NCBI GenBank assembly: GCA_008360975.2 | Contig: CM039210.1 | Location: 22,281,007 to 22,345,006 of the forward strand | Source: Lichenostomus cassidix | Taxonomy: Eukaryota; Chordata; Aves; Passeriformes; Meliphagidae | Reading direction: 5' to 3' | Length of the DNA: 64,000 bases | Shown: positions 44,772-57,426 of the stretch, piece by piece | Position numbering within the stretch: position 1 is the stretch's first letter | Layout of the letters: each line of letters starts with the position of its first letter | Translations under genes and position numbers: made by a program | Notes under the pieces: generated by a model | Databases searched by the model: none | What the model saw: only the letters and a program-made list of their open reading frames with translations | What the model was told of the DNA's origin: nothing

Positions 44772-45351
44772 TACAGTGTATTCCATATATAAAGGAGTCA
44801 CATAGCGAGCTAATAATAATTCTATTATCTTACTGTGGCTTTAATATGACGTCATTTTTCTGACAAAATTGAATTTACTTGATATTTCCATCAAATCAAA
44901 GAATTGTATACCAGCCTTCAGTAAGGATCTCATTTTATTATGTCAGAATATTTTTGTACAATATAATAGAGGTGTTGGCAAGAGGAAGAATATAAAAAGT
45001 TAAAGAAAACAACAGTTAGTGTTTTCTTAGTCATGTAGCTGTGGTTTGATAGCTCAGGCCATGTTTGTTATTTATTATACAAGGGTTTTTTTTACAGAAT
45101 GTGGTGTTATAACTGCTTTTCAGTATTATTGTCTTTGTCAGTTTCATCTTTCGTAAATATGTTTCTTTATCATCTCTGAAAATGATCAGCTTCAAAAACT
45201 GTAGTAATTATGCTTACTTCATGTAAAAAAATCTTTTTTTTTTTTCCATTGTGAAAGCTGTAGAACAGGAAGCAAAATATGCTCATTAGAGAGGTAGGAC
45301 ATTAGACAATCTGGTTTTTTTAAGACTGCATGCAATCACTTTTTTTTACAC
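44772..45351. other. Unique-looking DNA
   Basis: AT-rich, no ORF over 60 codons and no recognised repeat. Confidence 0.5.
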
Positions 45352-45355
45352 CTAC

Positions 45356-46010
45356 TGAAGCATGGAATTGACTCCACAACTCAGATAATTATGAAGTAGG
45401 TATGTGTTTATTCCAGCTGGGGTGCATGGGGGGTAGCCCCTCCAAAGGCATGCACACCCTCAGCAGCACTTCACTAGGTTTATATTAGGTTACAGATTAC
45501 ATATGCATAAAGTTAGACAAAGCCCCTATACATATTCATTATCTATCCCCACTTCATATTATAATGAGTTCAAAGTTCATTTAAATATGCCCGCGCAAGC
45601 GCAGTGTCTTCAGATTAATTGTGGGCAAGGGTCCCGATGATTAATTATGACATGGTCCATACTCTTCATCATGATGAACTGTTCACCCTGTTCCCTTGCG
45701 CATGCTCCCTTGGTCCTTGGTCTTAGTCCAAGCCTGAGAACCGACTCGTACCGGTCCTGGGGTCCAAGGGCGGGATGGTCGGTTACACTTGGTGGTTTCT
45801 CTCAATTATTTGGCTCTCCTCTCTCCATCCTCCCTGATACCAGGTAGGCACAAATTCATTACGTGAATAATAAATGGATCGCAGCTGGCATATCTTAGTA
45901 AATCATTATCCAATCTCTGGCTCTCTAAATCAGTGTTCAAAAATATTATTATTACTATTATCCAGCTTCTAGTTCTTTTACATTAGTAATTTCTATTTTA
46001 CCCTAAATCA
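45356..46010 (-). mobile_element. Solo LTR with 4-bp TSD CTAC (twin of 7077-7731)
   Basis: 655 bp, TGAAGCATGGAATTG to TACCCTAAATCA. CTAC at 45352-45355 and 46011-46014. Same length as the other copy with only scattered substitutions. Confidence 0.93.
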
Positions 46011-46294
46011 CTACTGTCTTTCCAAATATCCCTGAGTCAGCTGCTGTTACAGTCCTAAAAATACATCCACACTGTGGTGTCCTAAATGTGACAAATGAAT
46101 ATTTTCCTGAACTGCAGCAGACTTTCATTTGAATTTCAATCAGGAGCATGCATGGTTTTTAAAGCACTTTGGTAAAGGTAAAAAAAACAACCCAAAACTC
46201 CAAGTGCCAGTAATTTTTATTTACATTTGAGCATGACTAAATTTCAAGGTAAATCTGCAACTGAATAAAAAGATTACTAAATCTGACATATGAG
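46011..46294. other. Unique-looking DNA
   Basis: No recognised feature. Confidence 0.5.
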
Positions 46295-46911
46295 TGTTGG
46301 AAAATATACCAGTTAAAAAAATTTGTATAACTTTAGTCAAAAGGTTCTGTTTGTCTTTACCCCGAGAAAAGGAATTTTAGGTTTCTTTCCAATACATTGT
46401 TCTACCAGGTGAGATCTGGTAGACTCAGCATATCAACAGATTGGGAGTAACCCAAAGATAAAGGGCTATCAACAGAACATCAGCAGGACATCAGTGACTA
46501 TCAACAAACAACTACCTCAGACGCCACCTCCAGCAGGGCTGGAAACATCTGGTTCGGAAAGAACTAATAGGAAAATTGAAGAATGAAAAATCTAATTAAC
46601 ATCAGAGGCAAGGAGATTCGGATCCAATGGGAAACTGAATACTGGGGGTTTGCTCAACTTTAGACCAATGAACACTGACACAATACTTTTATATGTATTT
46701 TTACTGTATAAAAATATCTGAGGAATCGGGTAAAAGCGATGTATCATGGAATGATTCTCTCTGCACACCCGGGCTATGTGTGGATGAGATGATTTCTGTG
46801 GTACATCCTGGCCAGAACAACATCGTGGCCAGGTAATAAAGTAATGCCTTGACTCTCTAACACTAAAGATGTTGTTGGAAGGTTTTTGTTTTTCCCACAG
46901 TTTCGGTGACG
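46295..46911 (+). mobile_element. Solo LTR, ERV1-like, probable 4-bp TSD TGAG
   Basis: 617 bp, TGTTGGAAAATATACC to TTCGGTGACG. TGAG precedes (46291-46294) and follows (46912-46915). GTAATAAAGTAATGCC near 46832 is the polyadenylation site. Family of 9228-10760 and 23970-24584. Confidence 0.82.
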
Positions 46912-46915
46912 TGAG

Positions 46916-47817
46916 AAGAGGGACAGGTTTGCTGGAATATGAAGTGTTTTTCTTGGAAATTATGCAGTGTATGCATTTGCTTATCTGTCTATTTATAACA
47001 TGAAAGAATAATGAAGCATGTTTTTTCTGTGTAACATGAAGTGTTGCATGGATTTGTGAATGTTCAGCAGCTGTTAATAAACTGAGCCAGTTTTCTTTTA
47101 AAATCCTTAGGAAACAATAATGATAATGAATAAACAGGTTTCTATAATAGGTTTTGTGCCTGAGATGTGTTGCTGTTGGACCATTAGCGGAGTGAAGAGG
47201 CGAGTCCCTCAGAGTGCTAGAAAGAACTACTTTTATTAAATAATTTAACAGATTTGTATACACATCAGAGGGCCATTTGGATTGGGCCACAATCATCCGC
47301 CCCCAGGGATTGATTGGCCCAGGCGTTTGACCGCCTGTATCCAAAAGGCCGTTTCAATAACACGAAACGTGAAACTTTTATCTTTATTTATAAAACATAG
47401 AAGAAGAAGAGAAAATTCCCATGGGAAAGGTTTCTGTGCTGCCAAAGAGATGAAAAGAAAATATTTTGCATGTGGTGCTGAGTAACTTTTGTAACAATTT
47501 AATAGAATTTTTTCTAGCACTGCAAGCTACTGTTTCACATTTTAATACAAAACACAGTGTCTGTTCAGAACTTCTGGTAAATTTATGCATTAGTACATTT
47601 CTGAAGAGTTCACTAGAGAAATGGGAGCTCTGATTTTCTTGTGTGTGACCATTTTGTCACTCAGACGTTATGGGAAAGAACATTAAAATAGGGTAAAAAG
47701 CAATAGAATATGCAATGAAATCAAAATAATTTCTCTCAGCATGGCTGATTAAGTACCACATCAAACAGGAAGTTAAGTAAACATGCAGTCACAGAAAAGA
47801 AAATACTACACTGGAGG
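46916..47817. other. Mostly unique DNA with an LTR-like piece
   Basis: At 47172-47345 the minus strand has an AATAAAAGTAG signal and ends ...CCAACAGCAACA, like the R-U5 of an LTR, with CCAAT upstream. No borders or TSD. The rest is featureless. Confidence 0.4.
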
Positions 47818-48225
47818 TGATTCGCCCCAATCGAGCTCAGAGACACTTCAGAGACCAAGTCAGAGAAGTGGGTATTTGCTTTATTCGGTGCACCGGATGT
47901 GTGGGGAATTCTCTCCGCCAAACACACACACCAGTACCTCCAAAGGCACAATGTTATAGGTAAAATTCATGAATATTCATTACATTCTTCAGGATAGGAG
48001 TGGTTATACAAATTACTTCTCATAAGTCATTAATATTACTAGCGATTTCTTGTGCTCAATGGCAAAAGGATTCCTTTTGCCCCCTTTTATCTTGATAAGA
48101 TTAAGGGAATCCACAAGGCCAAAACTGACAGGCGCCGTGCTGGTGGAAGGGGCAAAAGCTCAAAGAAACAAGAATGGTTGAAGTGCAAGTAGATTTGGGT
48201 TTTCTATTTGACCACTCCTTTCTCA
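47818..48225 (-). repeat. 3' LTR of ERV1 #2
   Basis: 408 bp, sense TGAGAAAGGAGTGG to GGGGCGAATCA. Closer to the 5' LTRs than to the 3' LTR of #1. The right flank of the provirus (CCTCC in sense) does not match the 5' flank (GGATC). Confidence 0.85.
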
Positions 48226-48414
48226 ATCCCCCCTTTTTGTAATTTTGTAATTCTTTACAAATCCTGTATGTCATGAAAGTAAGTACTTTATCTCATATCT
48301 AAATTTGTACTATTGCCATTGAATATAAGCATCGCAATTTCAAATACATAATATCATACAATAATAACTACTATTGCAAACAATGCAATAACACAAATAA
48401 CTATTACATACATT

Positions 48415-48630
48415 TGTTTAAGTTAGGATTAACATGACTGCAACAGCTTGTATTTATAACTTTAAATACTCTTTCTCTTCTGGCATACAGCAAATCTATA
48501 GTTAATTGTGAGATGCTCTTAATCTTGATTTGCTGTGCTCTTATGGCATCTGCAGTGGCATTCATTATGGTCTACAGTGGCAGAAAGATTCTTCTTTAGT
48601 TTACTTACTTCGGGCCAGGGTGTAAACAAC
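48415..48630 (-). pseudogene. env: ERV1 #2 env TM remnant
   Basis: Same heptad region and SISQLTIDLLYARRERV segment as #1. In the CX6CC motif the first cysteine is phenylalanine, while the INTSCC end is kept. An upstream deletion shifts the frame. No anchor. Confidence 0.72.
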
Positions 48631-48649
48631 ATGGCAAAGCTGTGAAAAT

Positions 48650-49924
48650 TGGTGGGTTTATCTATTAGTATAAAAGTTCAGAGTAAGCTTTGTTAGTTGA
48701 GGAACAACACTAATGTGGAGAGATTGTCATCCCAAGGGCAAAACTTTATGGGCACTGTGTTCATATATTTAATATCAACTCTGCCCTGGGGGCACTGGCT
48801 AACTCTTGGGCTTTGGTCTTACCTTAGTTTGATTTTTATTTTACATATTAGCTTCTCTATAGGTCTAGAATTTTGAGCAGTTATTTTGAAGAAAAAGAAG
48901 AAAGACAGAATCTATAGAAATTCTAAGAGGAATGTTAATTCTTTTGGCTTTCTTGGGCCTTCCATCCCCCAGCAGGTTTTTCTGGAGTCAGGGATGGGGA
49001 GAATGGAGCACTGCCTCTGCTGTGTGCATGGCTGGCCCCACTATAGGGCTGGGATTGGAGCTCTGTGCAGCACTGCCTCTGCTGTGTCCATGACTGGACC
49101 TCACTGCAGGGCTGGGATGCTCTGGGGCTGAGGTAAGGAGCAGTTCACTGTCTCACCAGGGCAAGGCCTGACCTGCCTCTTCTCCACACACACCACACAC
49201 ACAGGCATCTTGAAGTGTCTGAGACATTAATCTTTTCAGTTTTGGCAGCTCACATCATGGCTCCAGACAGTGATCAGGACCACTGATAGCTTTTCTCGCT
49301 TGTAAAATGGGGTAATTTTCTTCCTCACCTTGGTAGAATTTCTAGCAAACAGAGCAGATAGGAAAGAGGAAAGCATAAAGGATAACTGACTAAGATTTTC
49401 ATAATGTTAGTCTTTTGCTTGTGATCTATTAGGCTATCTTTTCTCTCCTTTTTAGTCTTTTATTTTACTCTCTGTAAATCTAGATTATCTTTCAATTTAC
49501 AGAAAAAATATGCTCACAAATATTAGCCACTCACAAAATCAACAGACGTTCAGGATCCTTTTATACGATTTTGCGAGCTTTATCTAGGACCTCAAATGTG
49601 CTACTGAAAAATGGCACTTTTAACTGCTATTTTAAATTTAAAATTATCTTTTAAATTGCAGAGCCCAAAGCCTGGCAGATTGGTCTATGTCTTTTAGCGA
49701 TTTTTCAAAGGCAGTATTTTCCTTTTGTGGGGCTTAGCATTCTTAAACACTGGACAAACAAATATGCATTAAACAGCAACAGTTATAAATACTTAGTAAA
49801 ATAGCCAGCCATCCTTTTGAAACCTTTCCATTTTAAAATAAAATTATTTTGTTATTGTTATATTTCAATTTCACAAATTTAGATTTAAGCTCATATAGCT
49901 TTCTCTTTTTTCTGGCTTACTTAC
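48650..49924 (-). other. ERV1 #2 insert, downstream part
   Basis: Homologous to about 21050-22190 of #1. Includes the CATGGACACAGCAGAGG double unit at 48990-49120 and an extra block near 48730-48870 absent from #1. No sound ORF. Confidence 0.5.
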
Positions 49925-50004
49925 CCCTTTGCATCTGAAGCCATACTTGCCATTACAATTATTACAAGGTTTTGCTAGGATAGCTGACTGTGGATAACAC
50001 TGTT
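49925..50004 (-). other. Exon-like segment with splice sites (copy 2)
   Basis: 80 bp between ATTTCCAG and GTAAG on the minus strand, open in the same frame as copy 1. Two replacement changes (Arg to Gln, final Glu to Gly). The cysteine pattern is kept. Confidence 0.4.
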
Positions 50005-50946
50005 CTGGAAATACAAAAGGCAAAACCATTTAATGTGCTTCATTTTGGCATTGCAGCTTTTAACCGATTTACTGTATATTATATTGTCCAATATTGTTCT
50101 TTTGTGTCCTCTTCATCTGGAGTTTCACATTAGAGAGGAGTCTCTGGCCGTAGATCTCAAAGTCATGAGGGAAGTCAGCAGTTCTTTTTGCTTCTGTGGC
50201 TTGAGTAGCTCCTTGTCTGACGTCTGGACACTGCTTTTTATCTGATGAGGACACACTGAAGGATGTTAAAACAAACTTGCACAGTGATAACACATGTTAG
50301 TGTGGGGAGAAGGATGAATTCTTGCCTCTTTCAACTCCCCATTGGAAATTCTTATACAAATCAAGTTTTTAATAAGTGAGAAATTAAGATTTAATGAACT
50401 AATGTTTTACTCTTGCAGGTTAATAAACTTTTTTTCTTATAATTTCTTGAATGCATGTATTACTCTATATGCATATTTAGAATTAGTAAAAATATTCACT
50501 ATTTTGTCTTGATATACTTCGCAGGATTTTATAAGCACTTACAGCTCTGCTGCTCGAGCTGACTATGTGAGAGGCAATGTTTCACTTATTTTAACTTTCT
50601 TTCATTAATGATAGTGTATTTTTCAAATTGTTACTCTTCTAGTACTTTTGAAGACTCACTACTAAATACATTTTCTCCCCAGACCAGGGAGTGCGTCGCG
50701 AATCTTCCTTAGCCCGGGTCTGGAGATTTATCACTTGAATGCTGTGCAGTCATAGGTTTTCCTCAACCCCTTCAAGGAGGTTGAGTCAAACTCCCTTGTT
50801 TTTCAATTCTAAATACTCTTGTTTTACAATTCTAAATACTCTTGTTTTACTAAACAAGATTCACAGTACAATAACTGCACTGCTCATTTACTTAGATGCT
50901 CCTTGAGTCAATAAATTTTCAATTTGGTGTGAAACTCATGATGTAC

Positions 50947-51533
50947 TGTCCCGGGGTTAATGATAAAACTCTCTCTCCTCCGAGAGCGAAGGGCCCCGAC
51001 ACCCCCTCCCCCACCCACAACAAAACCTCTTAGATGGAAGTGAAGAAAAAACTATTTATTTAACAAAATAAACAGAGTGCCCTGCAAGGCACAGGGGAAG
51101 GGGAAAACCAAGGTGAAAAGGAGTTATTCAACCTGATAAAAAAGTCCTTTTCCTCAGATGCAGCCCCTCTACCCCTCGGTCCCCTCCCCCCCACTGGGGC
51201 CGGGGGGAGCTCCCTGAGAGCTCTGCTGTCCTCTGGCCCTCCTGGGTCTCCAGGTGACAAAGCAGATCGAAGAGAAGGGGTCCAAACAAGAAAAAAGAAA
51301 AATAATAATAAAAGAACCGGAACAGAGCTCACTCCGACCGCCGTCCAGCGCGCAGTCTCTGCCGAGCGAAGAATCCTCCCTCGAAGCGAGGCTTGGGGAA
51401 AAAGTTTTCAAAACAACCTGCGTTTCTTTCTGCGGCTGGGTGTAATTAAAGCGACAGGACCACACATTTTTTTTTCTTGGGCATATAAGCTACGATAGGG
51501 GATAAAGGATTATCATAACATCAATCCGAGACA
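50947..51533 (-). repeat. 3' LTR of ERVL-2
   Basis: 587 bp, one base longer than the left 3' LTR because of ACCCCGGGACA at the end. Otherwise a perfect mirror. Confidence 0.92.
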
Positions 51534-51702
51534 TTCCACCCCTTATTCCATAGCGTTGGCTTAAAGCCCACCCTAACATCTTCCAACTCTAAACACACAC
51601 ATATATATACACATATATACATACATACACATATACATATATACACATAACTATGTACAAATAATGTCATTCAGTAAACAGGGATATGTTGCCATCCCAA
51701 CA

Positions 51703-54700
51703 TTACATGTGGCCTTCACCCAAAATTAAAACTCCCTGAGGGACACATCATGTTTCTCCATCTTCCTGCATTATCCACCAAGTACACCCTGGTCCCTGAG
51801 CAAAGACAACCCCACGAATGGGTTTGTCTTTACGTGAGGCAGAATTAATCCAGACAGTTTTCCCTAGCATGCCTCTGGCATGTACTGCTGGGACCTTATC
51901 TCCATCCACTGTATGTAGAAGCTCAGATTGGGCAGGACCTGCTCGGTTGATGGAGCCTCAGATATTGACTAACCAGGTGGCCTCTGCTAAATGTCGCTCC
52001 CAATTTTTATAAGTTCCCCCACCCAGTGCCTTTAGGGTGGTTTTTAACAGTCCATTATACCGTTCCACTTTGCCAGCGGCTGGTGCATGATAAGGGATGT
52101 GGTACACCCACTCAATGCCATGGTCTCTAGCCCAGTTGTTTATGAGGCTATTTTTAAAATGAGTCCCGTTATCTGACTCAATTCTCTTGGGGGTACCATG
52201 CCGCCACAGGACTTGGTTTTCAAGGCCCAGGATGGTGTTACGGGCAGTGGCGTGAGGCACAGGGTAGGTTTCCAGCCACCCAGTGGTGGCTTCTACCATT
52301 GTGAGCACATAGCGCTTGCCATGGCGGGTTTGAGGCAGTGTGATATAATCAATCTGCCAGGCCTCACCATACCTGTATTTTGACCACCTTCCACCATACC
52401 ACAGGGGTTTCACCCGCTTGGCTTGCTTGATGGCCACACACGTTTCACAGTCATGGATAACTTGAGAGATGCAGTCCATGGTTAGATCCACCCCTCGGTC
52501 TCGTGCCCACTTATACGTGGCATCTCTGCCCTGATGGCCTGATGCATCATGGGCCCATCGAGCTAGGAATAAATCTCCCTTATGCAGCCAATCCAAGTCT
52601 ATCTGGGACACCTTTATCTTTGCAGCCTGATCTACCTGTTTGTTGTTTCGGTGTTCCTCATTAGCTCGACTCTTGGGGACATGGGCGTCTACATGGCGGA
52701 CCTTCACAGGTAGTCTCTCTGCCCGGCTAGCAATGTCTTTCCCCTCTTCAGCTGCCCAAATTGGTTTTCCCCTACGCTGCCAACCAGCCTTCTTCTGCTT
52801 TTCCAGCCAACCCCATAGAGCATTGGCTACCATCCATGAATCAGTATAGAGGCAGAGCTTTGGCCATTTCTCTCTTTCAGCAATGTCCAAGGCTAACTGA
52901 ACAGCTTTGAGCTCAGCGAATTGACTCGATCCACCCTCTTCTTCCCTAGCTTCTGCAACCTGTCGTGTGGGGCTCCACACGGCTGCTTTCCATTTTCATT
53001 TTGTCCCTACAAGATGACAGGAACCATCAGTGAAAAGAGCATAGCGTGTTTCGTCTGCTGGCAGTTGGTTGTATGGTGGAGCTTCCTCCGCATGAGTCAC
53101 CTGTTCCAGCTCCTCTTCCTTGATCAGACTAAAATCTTCACCTTCAGGCCAATTTGTAATTATTTCCAAAATCCCAGGGTGATGCAGATTTCCCATATGG
53201 GCACGTTGTGTTATAAGGGCAATCCATTTGCTCCATGTGCCATTGGTGGCATGGTGAGTAGAGGGAACCTCTGCTTTAAACATCCACCCCAGCACCAGTA
53301 GTCAAGGTGCCAGGAGGAGTTGTGCTTCTGTGCCAATTACCTCTGAGGCAGCTTGGACTCCTTTGTATGCTGCTAAGATTTCTTTCTCTGTTGGGGTGTA
53401 GTTGGCTTCAGACCCTCTGTAACTTCGGCTCCAGAATCCCAATGGACGACCCTGAGTCTCACCAGGCACCTTCTGCCAAAGGCTCCAGGACAGACCATGG
53501 CTCCCAGCTGCAGAGTAAAGCACATTCTTTACTTCTGGCCCTGTCCTGACTGGGCCAAGGGCTACTGCATGAGCAATCTCCTGCTTGATCTGGGTGAAAG
53601 CTTGCTGTTGTTCAGGGCCCCAGTGGAAATCATTTTTCTTATGGGTAACCAGGTAGAGAGGACTCACAATCTGGCTGTACTCGGGGATGTGCATTCTCCA
53701 AAAGCCTATAGCTCCCAGGAAAGCTTGCGTCTCTTTCTTGTTGGTTGGGGGAGACATTGTGATGATTTTATTGATAACCTCAGTAGGAATCTGACGCCGT
53801 CCATCTTGCCACTTCACTCCTAGGAACTGGATCTCTTTGGCAGGCCCTTTGACTTTGCTCTTTTTTATAGCGAAACCGGCTTCCAGGAGAATCTGGATGA
53901 TTTCCTTTCCTTTCTCAAATACTTCTTCTGCTGTGCTCCCCCACATAATGATGTCGTCGATGTACTGCAGATGTTCCGGAGCCTCATCCTTTTCCAATGC
54001 AGCCTGGATCAGTCCATGACAAATGGTGGGACTGTGTTTCCACCCCTGGGGCAATCGGTTCCACGTGTACTGCACACCCCTCCAGGTGAAAGCAAACTGA
54101 GGTCTGCACTCTGCTGCCAGAGGAATGGAGAAAAATGCATTTGCAATGTCAATAGTGGCATACCACTTTGCTGCTTTGGACTCTAGCTCATACTGGAGCT
54201 CCAACATGTCTGGCACAGCGACACTCAGAGGTGGAGTCACCTCATTCAAGGCATGATAGTCCACAGTCAATCTCCATTCTCCTTCAGATTTTTGCACAGG
54301 CCAGATGGGGCTGTTAAAGGATGAATGGGTCCTGCTGACCACCCCTTGGCTCTCCAGCTCACGGATTAGTTTGTGAATGGGAATCACGACATCACGAGTT
54401 GTCCGGTACTGTCGGCGGTGCACAATCGAGGTTGCAATCGGTACTTGTTGCTCTTCCCCTTTCAGGAGTCCTACTGCAGATGGGTTCTCTGACAGTCCAG
54501 GCAAAGTGTTCAATTGCTTAATGCCCTCTGTCTCCACAGCAGCTATCCCAAATGCCCACTTGAGTCCCTTTGGATCTTTGAAATATCCATTTTGGAGGAA
54601 GTCTATACCCAAAATACATGGAGCCTCTGGGCCAGTCACAACGGAATGTTCTTTACACTCTCTTCCAGTCAGGCTCACCTCAGCTTTCACCAGGGTCAAG

Positions 54701-54843
54701 TCTTGTGATCCTCCTGTCACGCCCGAAATAGAAACAGGTTCTGTCTCCACATGTCGCGATGGAATTATCGTGCATTGTGCACCAGTGTCCACTAAAGCCT
54801 TGTATTCTTGTGGCTCTGATGTGCCAGGCCACCGAATCCACAC
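51703..54843 (-). pseudogene. pol: ERVL-2 pol, identical to ERVL-1 pol
   Basis: Same four TGA stops at mirror positions and the same residues throughout: protease DTG, RT YIDD, RNase H D-E-D-D, integrase HHCC and DDE. Sharing of all four nonsense mutations shows copying after decay began. Confidence 0.92.
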
Positions 54844-55053
54844 TGTCCAAAAAATACGGTTTTCCCTGGCCTCTACCTGGCTAGAGGCAGGGCCCCTCTA
54901 ACCATGGTGGGCATTCATGTTATAGGTTCCTTCAAGGGAATCAGAGATGTTGAGTAGAGCTACTTCCCTTCTGGTGGAGTTCCCTCTCTGAGTCGTGCCC
55001 TCTTCAATTCATGCACTCGTCGTGCCAGGACAGTAGTGGGTTGTCCATCCCAC

Positions 55054-55657
55054 TGTAAGAATTGACTCCGTGGGGTTTAGTTATGGGGGTAAAAATAGGG
55101 ACAAGAGATCTCTAAAGATGAGTTTTAGAACATGAAGGTTTATTGCGAAATAGAGTGGGGGTGAGAGGCCTGCTGAGTCGCAAGACGCGACTCCAAGCAG
55201 GCCAGCAGAGAGGGGAGAGAGAGAGAGAGAGAGCAGGAAGAGAAGAGCTAAAAGAGAGCGATTTGCCATTTACAATACAATAAATTGTCTTCTCTGTTGA
55301 ATATTCAACTCTTCTTTAACCAATCTAAGACAAACTACAAGTCCTACAGCATTTACATACAGCCTATAAGAGTCATCACATTAGCATATAGGGTCTTGTT
55401 TCAAACCTTAGAAAAACTGCCTTTTTGGAATTTCTATCAGGCAGGTAAGGTCAGCCCTGGCCCTTGGACTTGCCTGGGCAGAGGGCATTGTTCAATCAGA
55501 AAGGGGGATTACCTGCCTTGGCCATACCATTGTTCTCTAGTTACTCTACAACTCGAATCTTGTTTTCATTTTAATCTCGCTCATATTTCCCATATTCTCA
55601 TCATCTTTTGCAAGGCTATCATATCTGTAAGGCCTTCCTATTTCATCTCCCCCGACA
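55054..55657 (-). mobile_element. Solo LTR in ERVL-2 gag, same site as in ERVL-1
   Basis: Mirror of 36651-37254, with GTGGGA duplication in reverse (TCCCAC) on both sides. Independent insertion at an identical base is implausible. Confidence 0.94.
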
Positions 55658-55710
55658 TCCCACCTGTTCATGTTTTCTCCACTGTCACACAGGAAATACC
55701 ACAATTCACG

Positions 55711-57286
55711 TCAAGGGATATATCCAGTTCTCCTAGCTGAGGAGCGTCGGCATGGGGTAACAGAACCTCTGATCTGTACTGCCGAGATTTGGAGAAGGCT
55801 GTCTTTAATCTCTTTACTGAGTTTCTCATGATTCTCCTCTATCTTATTTTCTAGTTTCTGCCGATTTGTTTCCACAGCTGAGATTCTTGCATTCATTGGG
55901 CTATGCACGACATCTGCAAATGCTCAGAGCTTCATTGTCATATCACGCACGGTCTCATGCCCGTCATCTTGCTTCATAATGGCTAAAGCAGAAGCATACT
56001 CTGATGGCCCAAGCTTTAGGAGTTTCTGCCACATCGCAGGTGTACATTCTATCCTATCTGGGTCCATAATTGGATCTGGGTTTGCTATGTCCTCTGAGAA
56101 GGCAATTTCTACCACCGCCATTTCTCTCAAGCGTTGAATCCCTTGTTCTATGGTTCTCCACTGGGTTTGTTGCGAATAGAGATCGTCGGGATGTAGGTAT
56201 CTTTCCCTCGCACCTCTGATAGCTCGTCTCCAGAGGCTGCTGCAGTCAGGCCCATCTCGTATAGTTTGGTTGATATCTGGGTCACGTGACACAGTTCCTA
56301 AATGCCTTGCCTCAGTAGGATCTAGAAGTGTAACGTCACCTGCGGCATCCCAAAGACGGACTAACCAACTAATTACAGATTCATCATCTCGTTGGACATA
56401 ATCTTTTCTTAGGCTGTGAAGGTCTCTCACATTCATGGATTCAACAATGACCTCTGACTCAGTTGCTGACCTTGAGGATCCCTCCCCACTGTCATCTGAG
56501 CGATCAGTCCTTAACTTGGGCTTTCCTGCTTCTCGTAACAGGAGCAACTGCCACTGGCTTAGGCTCCCTTACTTCCTGTTCTATAATATCTGACAGTGTA
56601 CGATAAGCATATGCCAGGGCCCAACATATTGCACTGCAGTTGTCTCTGCACTTCTCTTTCAGATACTTCCCCACCTCAGCTGGTCTCGGGATTTGTCCAG
56701 GGGGAAATTCCCAATCTATTGGGTCAGAGAATTTCTTTAAAGTTTTACCTATGTCCTCCCATACTCCACACCATTCAAATTTCCTCACATCTGGATTAGG
56801 TGCCTGCTCCTGCTCAGCCCCTCTGGACTTCTCAGCCCTCATTCTGGTAAAGCTGAACATCATATACATGGAACCTACCAGGTAAAGCACCTGTACTACC
56901 AAGTTAATGGTCTCTTTAACATCCAGGGGAAACTGAATATTCTCAAAAGATGATATACCAGATTTAAAGGGAAAGAGATGGGTGAAGAGCCAGGAAGCTT
57001 CACCCTCTACTTCTCTAGCAGGTTGGGTAATATTACTAACAAAACTCCAAAACAGGCTACTAAAACTAGAGGAGGAAAGTAACAGAGCATGTACATCTTT
57101 AACTGTGTCCCATACCTTCTTACAGATTGTCAGTATCACGCACACTACTATAAGAAGCCGGAGTCGTGTCCCTGATTGGTGGAAATTATACACTAGGGAC
57201 AAGCTTGCCCCTACCTGTTGGTAAGGAAACAAACCTATGTGCCAAACAGACAGTATTACATCAAACAACCTCCCATCAAACAGCAT
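55711..57286 (-). pseudogene. gag: ERVL-2 gag, identical to ERVL-1 gag
   Basis: Frames 57286-56504, 56547-55924 and 55908-55711 translate identically to the left arm, including the frame change near the end of the first frame and the TGA between the second and third. Confidence 0.82.
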
Positions 57287-57403
57287 AGTGACTACTGATG
57301 GCTGTGATTCAATACAAAGCGTTTAAAACCAGAATGTAATTTTTAGGGGTTTTTTCTTCACTTTCCCTAACCCCACAAAAGGTGTAGAACAAGTAATCCA
57401 GGC

Positions 57404-57421
57404 CCCCTAAGTTGGACGCCA
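57404..57421 (-). other. Primer-binding site of ERVL-2, Lys-like
   Basis: Mirror of 34887-34904. Confidence 0.5.
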
Positions 57422-57426
57422 AATAT

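Larger units (their letters stand above)
47818..50946 (-). mobile_element. ERV1 #2, 3' half, in reverse orientation
   Basis: Read downward from 50946: CATGAGTTTCACACC..., the insert with exon-like segment, the repeat/ORF region, env TM, polypurine tract, 3' LTR. It matches 20080-23094 of #1 in order. Its start continues the sequence that stops at 34281. It abuts the 3' LTR end of ERVL-2. Confidence 0.85.

Noticed and set aside
44181..44772. CpG-rich block that could be a host promoter or first exon
   Set aside because: Matches the core of the TGTCTTGG LTR family; no supporting exon or splice pattern.
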